Assembly: GCA_002352205.1 (NCBI GenBank)
Contig: DEHZ01000002.1
Span: 62,001-126,000, forward strand
Direction of reading: 5' to 3'
Length of the DNA: 64,000 bases
DNA from: Flavobacterium sp. UBA2787
GTDB lineage: Bacteria; Bacteroidota; Bacteroidia; Flavobacteriales; Flavobacteriaceae
Position 1 is the stretch's first letter. The number at the start of each line of letters is the position of its first letter. Position numbers and translations under genes: made by a program. The notes under the pieces are model-generated. The model saw only the letters and a list, made by a program, of their open reading frames with translations. It searched no databases and was not told the origin of the DNA. This document shows, in pieces, positions 50,750 through 58,613 of the stretch.

Positions 50750-53179
50750 ATGATTAATAATTGGATCAAGATATTTTTATATCAACTCAAAAAAAATAAA
50801 CTTTTCACTATTCTCAACACATTAGGTTTGAGTTTAGGAATCGCAGGATTAATTTTTGCTATTTTGTACTGGAACGATGAGCAGAGTTATAATGATTGGA
50901 ATCCGCACAAAAAACACGTTATGCACGCAGTAAGTTATGTTTCTTACGATACATACTGGGCAACTTCGGTTGCGACTTTTGAACCGTATCTTCAAAAATC
51001 ATTTCCCGAATTGGATTCCTATTGTTACTTAAATCAATGGTATTACAACGAAATAATTCAGTTTAAAAACAAAAAAGAAATTGTTCCTATTATTGACGCA
51101 CAAAAAACTTTCTTTGAATTTTTCCCTTTTGAATTTGTCAAAGGAAATAGTAAAAATCCTCTTCCGGACAAAAACAGCATTGCAATATCGGAAGAAACAG
51201 CGGAAAAATTATTTGGAAATGAGGAACCAATTGGGAAAGAAGTGACTTATTCCGGTCGAAAATTAGTAGTAAGAGGAGTTTATAAAATTTCAGGAAAATC
51301 ATCCCTAGAGCCGCAAGCAGTAACCAATTTAATAAACAGTAGATTAGAAGAAGACAAAGACCAGTGGGGCAATTTTACGTTTGGATTATTACTTAAATTA
51401 AAAAACCCATCTGATGCAGAAAAAGTAGCATTCAAATTACAAAGGTTAATGAGTGAAAACCGTGAGTTAAAATGGGCTAAAGAGCAAGGAATTACCTTAG
51501 ATGAATGGAAAAAGCAAGGCGGATTTCAAACACAAATTCTTTTAGAACCATTAGAAAATGCTCGTCTTCACAGCAAAGTGGATGGTTATGCAGAAGGACA
51601 AGGAAATTATCAGTTTTTGATGATTATGGTAGGATTATCGGTTTTAATTTTAATTCTTTCGATTGTTAATTATATCAATTTGGCTACAGCCAATGCCATT
51701 CAAAGAGCCAAAGAAGTGGGTGTTAGAAAGATTTTAGGAGCATCCAAAAGCAATATTGTAAAACAATTTATTTTTGAAACAGTATTAATTACAACTTTCT
51801 CCATTTTAGTAGCATTAGTTATTGTTGAATTATCATTGCCGTATTACAATGAATTTTTAGGTAAAACTTTACTCATTCACGGAAGCCAATTCTACATCCA
51901 ATTGATAGTGATTTTTCTAATCGTAATCATCGTAGCGGGAATTTTTCCTTCTGTTTATGTGTCCAATTTTGAAACGCTGAAAGTGCTAAAAGGTAATTTT
52001 GGCAGAAGTAAAAGTGGCGTTTGGTTGCGAAATGCGATGCTCATTCTTCAATTCGGAATCGCATCATTTTTTATCATTGGTTCGTACATTGTTTACCAAC
52101 AAGTAAATTATTTGCAAAATAAAGAATTGGGTTTCAAAGGTGAACAAATCATTCAAATTGATTACCGAAATCCGTATGACTTTTCAAAACAAGGAATGCG
52201 AGAAAAATTGCTGTCAAGGTATTTAACTATCAAACAAGAATTGTCTAAAATAAAAGGAGTCAAACAAGTAGCAACCGGATCATTTTCTTTCGGAAATGGA
52301 GCAAACTCATCGTCAAGTTTTAGCCATAACGAAGTTACTATTCAAGGGCAAAATATGGGTATGGATTTTGACATGCTCGATATGATGAATATTAAAATAA
52401 AAAAAGGAAGAGGGCTTTCTGAAAAATATGCATCCGATTCAATTTCATCCATTTTAATTAACGAAACAGCCGAAAAAATGATGAATGAAAAAGATGTTTT
52501 GGGAAAAGAAATTGATTGGAACGGAAAAAAACTTAAAATAGTTGGTGTGGTTACAGACTTTCATCTCAACGGACCACATAACGAAATTCCGCCGATGGCT
52601 TTCTTTCACTTCAAAACAGTCGATTGGATGATTTTTAATGTCAATAAAATTTATGTAAAAGTGAATCCCGAAGAATTGGAAACAACCAAAGCCGATATCG
52701 AAAAGTTTTGGATCAAAAAGATCGATGGCGATTATCCGTTCACCTATGATTTTGTAGATAAACATTTTGCAAGAACGTATGAAACCTACGTCAAACAAAA
52801 AGACCTTTTCTCGTTACTCAACGTCATCGTGATTTTGATTGCGTTGTTCGGATTGTTTTCGTTAGCATCTTATTCCATCCAACGAAGAATGAAAGAAATT
52901 GCCATCCGCAAAACATTGGGTGCAGAAACCAAAACATTACTAAAAGATTTATCAAAACAGTATATCGTTTTTTGCCTTATCGGATTTTTATTGGCTCTCT
53001 TTCCGGTCTATTTTTTACTCGGAAAATGGTTAGAAAATTTCGTTTATCGTATTGATATTACACTAATGCCGTTTTTCATTGGTTTTGTGATTCTATTGAT
53101 TTTAACGCTGGTCGTAGTGCTTTCCAAAGCCTATCAAGCTACTAAAGTGGAAGTTTTAAATTACTTAAAATATGAATAA
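50750..53179 (+). CDS. MacB-like ABC permease with duplicated FtsX domains
   Basis: The 809-residue permease has TM1 (about 20-40) followed by a MacB periplasmic core domain (about 41-275), three helices near 280-420 forming an FtsX domain (ATANAIQRAKEVGVRKILGASKSNI), then a second TM (near 424-445), a second periplasmic core (about 450-670) and a second FtsX domain (SYSIQRRMKEIAIRKTLGAETKTL). Such double-length permeases are common in Bacteroidetes. The cargo is unknown; peptides, lipids or antimicrobials are possible. It overlaps the tolC-like gene by 8 bases. Confidence 0.92.
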   Translation: MINNWIKIFLYQLKKNKLFTILNTLGLSLGIAGLIFAILYWNDEQSYNDWNPHKKHVMHAVSYVSYDTYWATSVATFEPYLQKSFPELDSYCYLNQWYYNEIIQFKNKKEIVPIIDAQKTFFEFFPFEFVKGNSKNPLPDKNSIAISEETAEKLFGNEEPIGKEVTYSGRKLVVRGVYKISGKSSLEPQAVTNLINSRLEEDKDQWGNFTFGLLLKLKNPSDAEKVAFKLQRLMSENRELKWAKEQGITLDEWKKQGGFQTQILLEPLENARLHSKVDGYAEGQGNYQFLMIMVGLSVLILILSIVNYINLATANAIQRAKEVGVRKILGASKSNIVKQFIFETVLITTFSILVALVIVELSLPYYNEFLGKTLLIHGSQFYIQLIVIFLIVIIVAGIFPSVYVSNFETLKVLKGNFGRSKSGVWLRNAMLILQFGIASFFIIGSYIVYQQVNYLQNKELGFKGEQIIQIDYRNPYDFSKQGMREKLLSRYLTIKQELSKIKGVKQVATGSFSFGNGANSSSSFSHNEVTIQGQNMGMDFDMLDMMNIKIKKGRGLSEKYASDSISSILINETAEKMMNEKDVLGKEIDWNGKKLKIVGVVTDFHLNGPHNEIPPMAFFHFKTVDWMIFNVNKIYVKVNPEELETTKADIEKFWIKKIDGDYPFTYDFVDKHFARTYETYVKQKDLFSLLNVIVILIALFGLFSLASYSIQRRMKEIAIRKTLGAETKTLLKDLSKQYIVFCLIGFLLALFPVYFLLGKWLENFVYRIDITLMPFFIGFVILLILTLVVVLSKAYQATKVEVLNYLKYE

Positions 53180-54473
53180 GAGGTTACTAATTGTGTTCTT
53201 ATTTACTTCGAGCATTTTTGTGCGTGGCCAAGAAATTTCTTGGTCACTGCAAAAGTGTTTTGATGTGGCTTTGAATAACAATATCGACATAAAAATTCAG
53301 CAGTTAGAGATTTCGCGTTCCAAGAAAAATTATACGCATCCTATTTTGGAATTGGTTCCTTCGGTAGGATTAAGTGCTAATCATAGTTATAATTTTGGTT
53401 CAACGATTGACCCGAGCACCAATGCCAGAGTGAGTTCAGATATTCAGTGGGATAACGTGAATTTGAATGCCAGCATCAATGTACTCGATTTTTCTACCTT
53501 ATCTACAGCTCGAAAAAATAAATTGGAAATCGAATTAAGCAAAGCCGACAAAGAAGTGATTGAGTACGAATATAAATTGCAACTACTTGAAAAATATTTT
53601 GAAGTTTTATACAGTCAAGAACAACTGAAAATCCAAAAAGAACAATTCGAAAATGCAATTTACAATTTAGAAAGAATTCAAAAAGAAGTCGAAATCGGAA
53701 GCAAACCCAAAAGTGATTTATATGATATGCAATTCAATTTCTCGCAGGAAGAAAATCAAATTTTAGTTTCTGAACAATTGTACGAATACCAAAAAAAAGA
53801 ACTTTTTCAGTTAATGAATGATAATGAAACAAATACAAAAAATGTAATTTTAGAACCTTATTTTGCTACAAATTCAAATGAAAATAATGTTGAAATCACC
53901 AACAATCCAAAACTGAAATTTGCCGAAATTAATTATAAAAGTTCCAAAAAAGAAGTAGGTGTTCTGCGAGGAGACAACCTTCCGACCTTATCTGCTTTTT
54001 ATGGGTTTTCAACGTTTTATTCTGCTCCGATAAACAGACCGGATGTAGTGGTAGATAATTTTCAAACACAATTTGACAATAATAAATACCATCAAACCGG
54101 ATTGCAATTGCAAATACCCATTTTCACCGGATTCAAACATAACCGAAGAATTGCTGCGGCAAAAATTCAAACCGAAAAAACCAAATGGGAAGCCGAACAA
54201 GAGAAAATTAAAATCAATCAACAAATCGAATTAGAAAAAACGCAAAAGAATAACTATTTGCAACGCAATCAAAAACTCAAAAATTCACTTGACTTGGCAG
54301 AAAAAATGTTTACCACTTCGCAAGCAAAATTCTTAACCGGAAAAACAGATGCAGTTGTGTTTTCAACCATTAAAAACCAGCGATTAAATGCCGAATACGA
54401 AGTTTTAAAAAATGATTTGTTGTTTCAATATACTTCTGTGAGAATCAATTTGCTTACTAAAAATCAGTTGTAA
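53172..54473 (+). CDS. TolC-family outer-membrane efflux channel
   Basis: The 433-residue protein has a signal peptide (about 1-19, ending VRGQ) and the two long helical repeats of the outer membrane efflux family: WSLQKCFDVALNNNIDIKIQQLE near 24-46, VPSVGLSANHSYNFGSTID near 62-80, IPIFTGFKHNRRIAAAKIQTE near 316-336, then the last helices ending VRINLLTKNQL. It closes a tripartite efflux system with the HlyD, ATPase and permease proteins. Its ATG lies within the end of the permease gene (8-base overlap). Its last 16 bases are duplicated downstream at 54549-54564. Confidence 0.92.
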   Translation: MNKRLLIVFLFTSSIFVRGQEISWSLQKCFDVALNNNIDIKIQQLEISRSKKNYTHPILELVPSVGLSANHSYNFGSTIDPSTNARVSSDIQWDNVNLNASINVLDFSTLSTARKNKLEIELSKADKEVIEYEYKLQLLEKYFEVLYSQEQLKIQKEQFENAIYNLERIQKEVEIGSKPKSDLYDMQFNFSQEENQILVSEQLYEYQKKELFQLMNDNETNTKNVILEPYFATNSNENNVEITNNPKLKFAEINYKSSKKEVGVLRGDNLPTLSAFYGFSTFYSAPINRPDVVVDNFQTQFDNNKYHQTGLQLQIPIFTGFKHNRRIAAAKIQTEKTKWEAEQEKIKINQQIELEKTQKNNYLQRNQKLKNSLDLAEKMFTTSQAKFLTGKTDAVVFSTIKNQRLNAEYEVLKNDLLFQYTSVRINLLTKNQL

Positions 54474-54564
54474 TATTTTCTTCAGATAGTTAAACATAGC
54501 CCACGGTTTCAACCGTGGGATAATTATTTAATTCATACAGCAATATTGTAAAAATCAGTTGTAA
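54458..54564 (+). repeat. Hairpin element between two exact 16-bp direct repeats behind tolC
   Basis: TAAAAATCAGTTGTAA occurs at 54458-54473 (the last 16 bases of the tolC-like gene, stop included) and again at 54549-54564. The 75 bases between them contain a perfect 8-bp stem CCCACGGT (54500-54507) / ACCGTGGG (54512-54519) with a TTCA loop. The arrangement looks like a small palindromic element flanked by a target duplication. There is no T run behind the stem, so it is not a typical terminator. The remaining bases to 54770 hold only the Mrp promoter. Confidence 0.7.
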
Positions 54565-54687
54565 AAATCAATTTTCAATTTATAAAGTGTCCAACTGAAA
54601 AAAATGCGATTGTTTACCCATAACCTTCCGCTTATCCCTCCATAAACATTTTCAATTCTTTAACTACTGTTTCTGCACTTTTCGTAT

Positions 54688-54695
54688 TATCTTTG
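54688..54695 (+). promoter_or_regulatory. -7 box of the Mrp gene
   Basis: TATCTTTG fits TAnnTTTG but no good -33 TTG is seen. The ATG lies 75 bases downstream, leaving a longer leader than is typical here. Confidence 0.45.
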
Positions 54696-54770
54696 TAATC
54701 TAAACTCAGTATAAATAAAACTGATTTTTTAGTAATTAAAAATGGTTCATAGTTAGAGATAAAATTATAT

Positions 54771-55916
54771 ATGAAACTCGACAGAAAAGAAATACTCAAA
54801 GCCTTAGAAACCATTTCTGTGGCTGGCGAAGGAAAGAATATGGTTGAAAGCGGAGCCGTGCAAAACGTACTCACTTTTGGCGACGAAGTAGTGGTAGAAT
54901 TAGTATTATCAACTCCTGCTTTACATATTAAGAAAAGAGCAGAAGTTGACATCATCAAAACCATACACGATTTGGTGTACGAAAAAGCGAAAGTAAAAGT
55001 AAACATCAAAGTAGAAGCTCCCGAAAAACCTGAAAATCCAAACCTAATCAAAGGAAAACCAATTCCCGGAATCAGCAACATTGTTGCCATTGCATCCGGA
55101 AAAGGCGGCGTTGGAAAATCTACCGTAACAGCCAATTTAGCCGTAACATTAGCCAAAATGGGATTCAATGTTGGTGTTTTAGATGCCGATATTTACGGAC
55201 CATCGATGCCAATTATGTTCGACGTTGAGCACTCAAAACCAATCTCAGTTGAGGTCGACGGAAAATCAAAAATGAAACCGGTTGAAAGTTACGAAGTAAA
55301 AATTCTTTCCATCGGATTTTTCACCAAACCCGACCAAGCTGTCATTTGGCGTGGACCAATGGCTGCAAAAGCCTTAAACCAAATGATTTTTGATGCCGAT
55401 TGGGGTCAACTCGACTTCCTGCTCATCGATTTACCACCCGGAACAGGCGACATTCACCTTTCCATTATGCAATCGCTGCCCATCACAGGAGCTGTTGTGG
55501 TGAGCACACCGCAAGCCGTGGCTTTAGCCGACGCTAAAAAAGGTGTTTCAATGTTTTTATCAGATGCAATTAGCGTTCCCGTGTTAGGTATCATTGAAAA
55601 TATGGCTTATTTCACGCCGGAAGAACTTCCAAATAACAAATATTATATCTTTGGAAAAGAAGGAGCCAAAAATTTAGCCGAAGATTTGCAAGTACCAATG
55701 TTAGGAGAAATTCCGTTAATTCAAAGCATTCGCGAAGCAGGAGACTACGGTCGTCCGGCCGCTCTTCAAACCGCAACGCCGCTGGAAGCCGCTTTCGAAG
55801 AAATTGCCCGAAATGTAGTGCAAGAAGTTGTGAACCGAAACGAAAGTTTACCACCAACCGAAGCAATCAAAATAACCACAATGGCCGGATGTTCGGCTGT
55901 AAAAGGAAAGAAATAA
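54771..55916 (+). CDS. Mrp/NBP35-family Fe-S cluster carrier ATPase
   Basis: The 381-residue protein has an N-terminal MIP18/DUF59 domain (about 5-80) and a P-loop NTPase of the Mrp/ApbC type (GKGGVGKST at 110-118, preceded by IVAIASG; DADIYGPSMPIMF near 145; LLIDLPPGTGDIHL near 222). These proteins carry and transfer Fe-S clusters in the cytoplasm. The C-terminal extension (TTMAGCSAVKGKK) has one Cys. Its stop codon overlaps the start of the NifU-like gene (TAATG). An open frame on the opposite strand (54632-55168) is a shadow of this gene. Confidence 0.95.
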   Translation: MKLDRKEILKALETISVAGEGKNMVESGAVQNVLTFGDEVVVELVLSTPALHIKKRAEVDIIKTIHDLVYEKAKVKVNIKVEAPEKPENPNLIKGKPIPGISNIVAIASGKGGVGKSTVTANLAVTLAKMGFNVGVLDADIYGPSMPIMFDVEHSKPISVEVDGKSKMKPVESYEVKILSIGFFTKPDQAVIWRGPMAAKALNQMIFDADWGQLDFLLIDLPPGTGDIHLSIMQSLPITGAVVVSTPQAVALADAKKGVSMFLSDAISVPVLGIIENMAYFTPEELPNNKYYIFGKEGAKNLAEDLQVPMLGEIPLIQSIREAGDYGRPAALQTATPLEAAFEEIARNVVQEVVNRNESLPPTEAIKITTMAGCSAVKGKK

Positions 55917-56155
55917 TGACAAACGAAGAAATTAGAGTAGAAATCGAAAAAGCACTAGACGAAATCCGTCCGTTCCTCAAATCAGATGGCGGCGATATTT
56001 CACTCATCGACGTGCTCGACGACAAACACGTAAAAGTACGACTCGAAGGAGCCTGCGTAGGCTGTAGCGTAAACCAAATGACGTTGAAAGCCGGTGTAGA
56101 AACGACCATCAAAAAATATGTGCCACAAATCGAAACAGTCGAAAACGTAGCTTAA
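55916..56155 (+). CDS. NifU C-terminal domain (NfuA-like) protein
   Basis: The 79-residue protein is a stand-alone NifU C-terminal domain. RPFLKSDGGDISLIDVLDD (18-36) and GACVGCSVNQMTLKAGVE (46-63) are diagnostic; Cys47 and Cys50 would hold a bridging 4Fe-4S cluster. It acts as a carrier that delivers clusters to target proteins. The start is the ATG at 55916, which overlaps the stop of the Mrp gene by one base (TAATG), so the two are translationally coupled. An in-frame ATG at 55889 lies inside the Mrp gene and is less likely. Confidence 0.93.
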   Translation: MTNEEIRVEIEKALDEIRPFLKSDGGDISLIDVLDDKHVKVRLEGACVGCSVNQMTLKAGVETTIKKYVPQIETVENVA

Positions 56156-56156
56156 A

Positions 56157-56336
56157 TTTTTTGGGCGTGACCGCAAGGGTCGGGCTATCCGCTCCAAGTC
56201 CTCGCCCAAAAAAACAATTTTCTATGGTCACAAAAGAGCTTCCGCTGGTCGCTTTTTGAGCCCAAGAAAATTTGTTTTTTTGTGCTCCGGGCTTTCCGCT
56301 ACTATCCCTCACGCAGACCGTGCTAACTGACAAATA
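56157..56336. repeat. GC-rich extragenic repeat element with nested palindromes, no gene
   Basis: This 180-base stretch behind the NifU-like gene is GC-rich compared with its surroundings. TTTTTTGGGCG (56157-56167) and CGCCCAAAAAA (56203-56213) form a perfect 11-bp inverted repeat. A second imperfect pair joins AAAACAATTTTCT (56211-56223) with AGAAAATTTGTTTT (about 56265-56278). The segments GGTCGGGCTATCCGCTCC and GGGCTTTCCGCTACTATC with CCTCACGC are, from memory, typical of an interspersed extragenic element of flavobacterial genomes. Its first hairpin may also serve as terminator of the Mrp-NifU operon. Short frames in it are not genes. Confidence 0.6.
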
Positions 56337-56385
56337 TCATATCCAAAAGAAAAAAGAAAAACTATTTTCGCAAAGTAAAATCTAA

Positions 56386-56425
56386 AAACTCAGTAACTCA
56401 GTTTCTCAGTAACTCAGCAACTTAA
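56386..56425 (+). repeat. Five 8-bp tandem repeats (NNNCTCAG) before the ferredoxin reductase gene
   Basis: AAACTCAG, TAACTCAG, TTTCTCAG, TAACTCAG and CAACTTAA follow without a gap. The last unit ends four bases before the ATG at 56430. The number of units, their order (degenerate last unit ending CTTA) and the position match the copy before leuS. Confidence 0.85.
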
Positions 56426-56429
56426 AAGA

Positions 56430-57488
56430 ATGATACAAACCGATATACTCATCATTGGAGCCGGCCCAACCGGACTTTTTGCCGTTTTCGAAGCAGGATT
56501 ATTAAAATTAAAATGCCATATAATTGATGCACTTCCGCAACCCGGAGGCCAATTAGCCGAATTATATCCCAAAAAACCAATTTACGATATTCCGGGTTAT
56601 CCCGAAGTATTGGCTGGCGATTTGGTCAACAACTTAATGGAACAAATCAAGCAATTCCAACCCGGATTTACCTTGGGGGAAACCGCCGAAACCATCGAAA
56701 AACTAGAAGACGGAAGTTTTATTGTGACCACCAACAAAGGCACACAACATCAAGCAAAAGCCATCGCAATTGCAGGTGGTTTAGGAACATTCGAACCCAG
56801 AAAACCAATTCTTAAAGACATCGAATTCTACGAACAAAACGATCGTGGAGTAGATTATTTCGTAAAAGATCCTGAAAAGTATCGCGGAAAAAAAATCGTC
56901 ATTTCCGGTGGTGGTGATTCAGCTTTAGATTGGAGTATTTTTCTATCTGATGTGGCTTCTGAAGTAACCTTAGTTCACCGTAGAAACGAATTTCGTGGAG
57001 CATTAGATTCGGTAGAAAAAGTACAAGAATTAAAAAATTCCGGGAAAATAAAATTAATCACGCCTGCAGAAGTCATTGGTTTCAAAGGATCCGAACGCAT
57101 CGAATCGGTTGACATCGAAATCAACGGAGCAAGAATGAATGTTGAGACTGATTATTTTATTCCGCTTTTTGGTTTAACACCAAAACTCGGAGCAATCGCC
57201 AACTGGGGATTGGAAATCGAAAAGAATGCTATCAAAGTTAATAATGCACTAGACTATCAAACCAACATCGAAGGAATTTATGCCATTGGCGACGTAAATA
57301 TTTATCCCGGAAAATTAAAACTCATTTTATGCGGATTCCACGAAGCCACTTTAATGTGTCAAAGTGTTTATAATCGACTAAATCCCGGAAAAAAGTACGT
57401 ACTGAAATACACCACCGTTTCCGGTGTCGATGGTTTTGACGGAACACGAAAAGAAGCCGAGAAAGCAGTTGTTAAATCGATAGAATAA
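56430..57488 (+). CDS. Ferredoxin--NADP+ reductase, thioredoxin-reductase-like type
   Basis: The 352-residue flavoprotein has the FAD-binding loop IIGAGPTGLFAVFEAGLL (8-25), PGGQLAELYPKKPIYDIPGYP (36-56), the NADPH-binding site ISGGGDSALDWSIFL near 157-171 with HRRNEFRGA after it, and the second FAD contact GIYAIGDVNIYPGKLKL near 282-298. There is no CxxC redox pair, so it is not a thioredoxin reductase but the TrxR-like ferredoxin-NADP reductase found in many bacteria. The ferredoxin gene 72 bases downstream is its likely partner. Its start follows an octamer repeat. Confidence 0.92.
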   Translation: MIQTDILIIGAGPTGLFAVFEAGLLKLKCHIIDALPQPGGQLAELYPKKPIYDIPGYPEVLAGDLVNNLMEQIKQFQPGFTLGETAETIEKLEDGSFIVTTNKGTQHQAKAIAIAGGLGTFEPRKPILKDIEFYEQNDRGVDYFVKDPEKYRGKKIVISGGGDSALDWSIFLSDVASEVTLVHRRNEFRGALDSVEKVQELKNSGKIKLITPAEVIGFKGSERIESVDIEINGARMNVETDYFIPLFGLTPKLGAIANWGLEIEKNAIKVNNALDYQTNIEGIYAIGDVNIYPGKLKLILCGFHEATLMCQSVYNRLNPGKKYVLKYTTVSGVDGFDGTRKEAEKAVVKSIE

Positions 57489-57498
57489 TTTATTTTTG

Positions 57499-57551
57499 TT
57501 TCAAGTTTCAGGTTTCAAGTTTTTTGGTAACCTGAAACTTGAAACCTGAAA
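57499..57551 (+). repeat. Inverted TTTCARG heptamer repeats between reductase and ferredoxin genes
   Basis: TTTCAAG, TTTCAGG, TTTCAAG (57499-57519) face CCTGAAA, CTTGAAA, CCTGAAA (57531-57551) around a T-rich spacer. The two arms can pair along 21 positions, with G-U or A-C at the variable bases. It ends nine bases before the ferredoxin ATG and could form a hairpin in the transcript between the genes. Confidence 0.85.
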
Positions 57552-57560
57552 CAAAAAACT

Positions 57561-57899
57561 ATGTCCCAAGACATCACTATCAAAATCATCGACCGAAACG
57601 GAACAAAACACGAAGTCCAAGCTCCAACCGATATGAACATGAACATCATGGAATTGGTTCGTGCTTATGAGCTAGCTGAAGAAGGAACTATTGGTGTTTG
57701 TGGTGGAATGGCGATGTGTGCTTCTTGTCAATGTTACGTTTTGAATGAAAACGACGTTCCGCTTCCGGAAAAATCACCTGACGAAGATGCGATGCTTTGG
57801 GAAGCCTATCACGTTAAAGAAAACAGCAGATTAGGTTGTCAAATTCACATTACAACGGAAATTAACGGTTTGGAAATTGAATTGGCTCCTGCACAATAG
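57561..57899 (+). CDS. 2Fe-2S ferredoxin (adrenodoxin type)
   Basis: The 112-residue electron carrier has the adrenodoxin/ISC-type ligand pattern: Cys47, Cys53, Cys56 (GVCGGMAMCASCQCYV) and Cys93 (RLGCQIH). One more cysteine (Cys58) lies within the loop. Its likely electron donor is the reductase encoded upstream. With the Mrp and NifU-like proteins it belongs to an Fe-S/redox group. Its stop codon abuts that of the convergent GDSL gene without a spacer. Confidence 0.95.
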   Translation: MSQDITIKIIDRNGTKHEVQAPTDMNMNIMELVRAYELAEEGTIGVCGGMAMCASCQCYVLNENDVPLPEKSPDEDAMLWEAYHVKENSRLGCQIHITTEINGLEIELAPAQ

Positions 57900-58613
57900 T
57901 TAAATCCCCAAAATATTCTTTCCGATAGGAAGTAGTCTTTCTACAAATTTTGAATAAGCCAATTCAGACGGATGCAAATTATCGGAAGCAACCAAATCTG
58001 GGTGGTTTAATCCTTCTCGAGTAATATCTGTGATGTTTACAAATTCAATTCCCAGTGATTCAGTATGGTTTTTTGCGAATAAATTATATTCATCAATTTG
58101 ATCTGAAATATTCTCCGGATTTGAACTTCCTTGTCCGAAAGGTGTAAAAGCATAATCCGGAATTGAAACTACAATAACACGATTTTTGTCTCCTTTTGCT
58201 AATGTAATTGCTGTTTGTAACAACTCAGGAAATTCAGTTTCGTATAATGAAAAAGGTCTGTTTTGGTATTGATTATTCACACCAATTAACAACGTAACTA
58301 AATCATATTCTGCTATTAAATTTTCATTCGCAATGGCGTTTTTTAAGTTGGTTGTTGTCCAACCGGTTTGAGCCACAACTTTCACTGAAATATCATCTGT
58401 ATCGGGTAGATAATTTTTCAAACTATCTTTCAATTGTGCAGGAAATCGACAATAATCACAAACACTTTGACCAATGGTATAACTATCACCCAAAGCCAAA
58501 TATTTTATATTTCTAACTGTTGGATTTGGAATGTTTTGCACTGTTTCATCATCATTGGAACATCCGAAGAATGATAAAAAAAGAATGATAAATAAATAAA
58601 TTTGCCTTTTCAT
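57900..58613 (-). CDS. SGNH/GDSL hydrolase lipoprotein
   Basis: The 237-residue lipoprotein (MKRQIYLFIILFLSFFGCSN, Cys18) is a SGNH esterase. The nucleophile Ser44 lies in ALGDSYTIG (block I), block III Asn in LLIGVNNQYQNR, and the Asp211/His214 pair in DNLHPSE (block V). It is probably anchored in the outer membrane or facing the periplasm and removes acyl or acetyl groups. The substrate is unknown. It overlaps the upstream metallophosphoesterase gene by four bases (ATGA), so the two are coupled. Confidence 0.9.
   Translation of the reverse strand: MKRQIYLFIILFLSFFGCSNDDETVQNIPNPTVRNIKYLALGDSYTIGQSVCDYCRFPAQLKDSLKNYLPDTDDISVKVVAQTGWTTTNLKNAIANENLIAEYDLVTLLIGVNNQYQNRPFSLYETEFPELLQTAITLAKGDKNRVIVVSIPDYAFTPFGQGSSNPENISDQIDEYNLFAKNHTESLGIEFVNITDITREGLNHPDLVASDNLHPSELAYSKFVERLLPIGKNILGI

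Noticed and set aside
54632-55168. Open frame of 178 codons on the minus strand
   Set aside because: It lies antisense to the start of the Mrp gene, whose frame is clearly coding. The translation has low-complexity Ser/Phe/Pro content and no recognisable domain.
56109-56333. Minus-strand frame of 74 codons
   Set aside because: It lies in the GC-rich repeat element, which gives short open frames in several phases.
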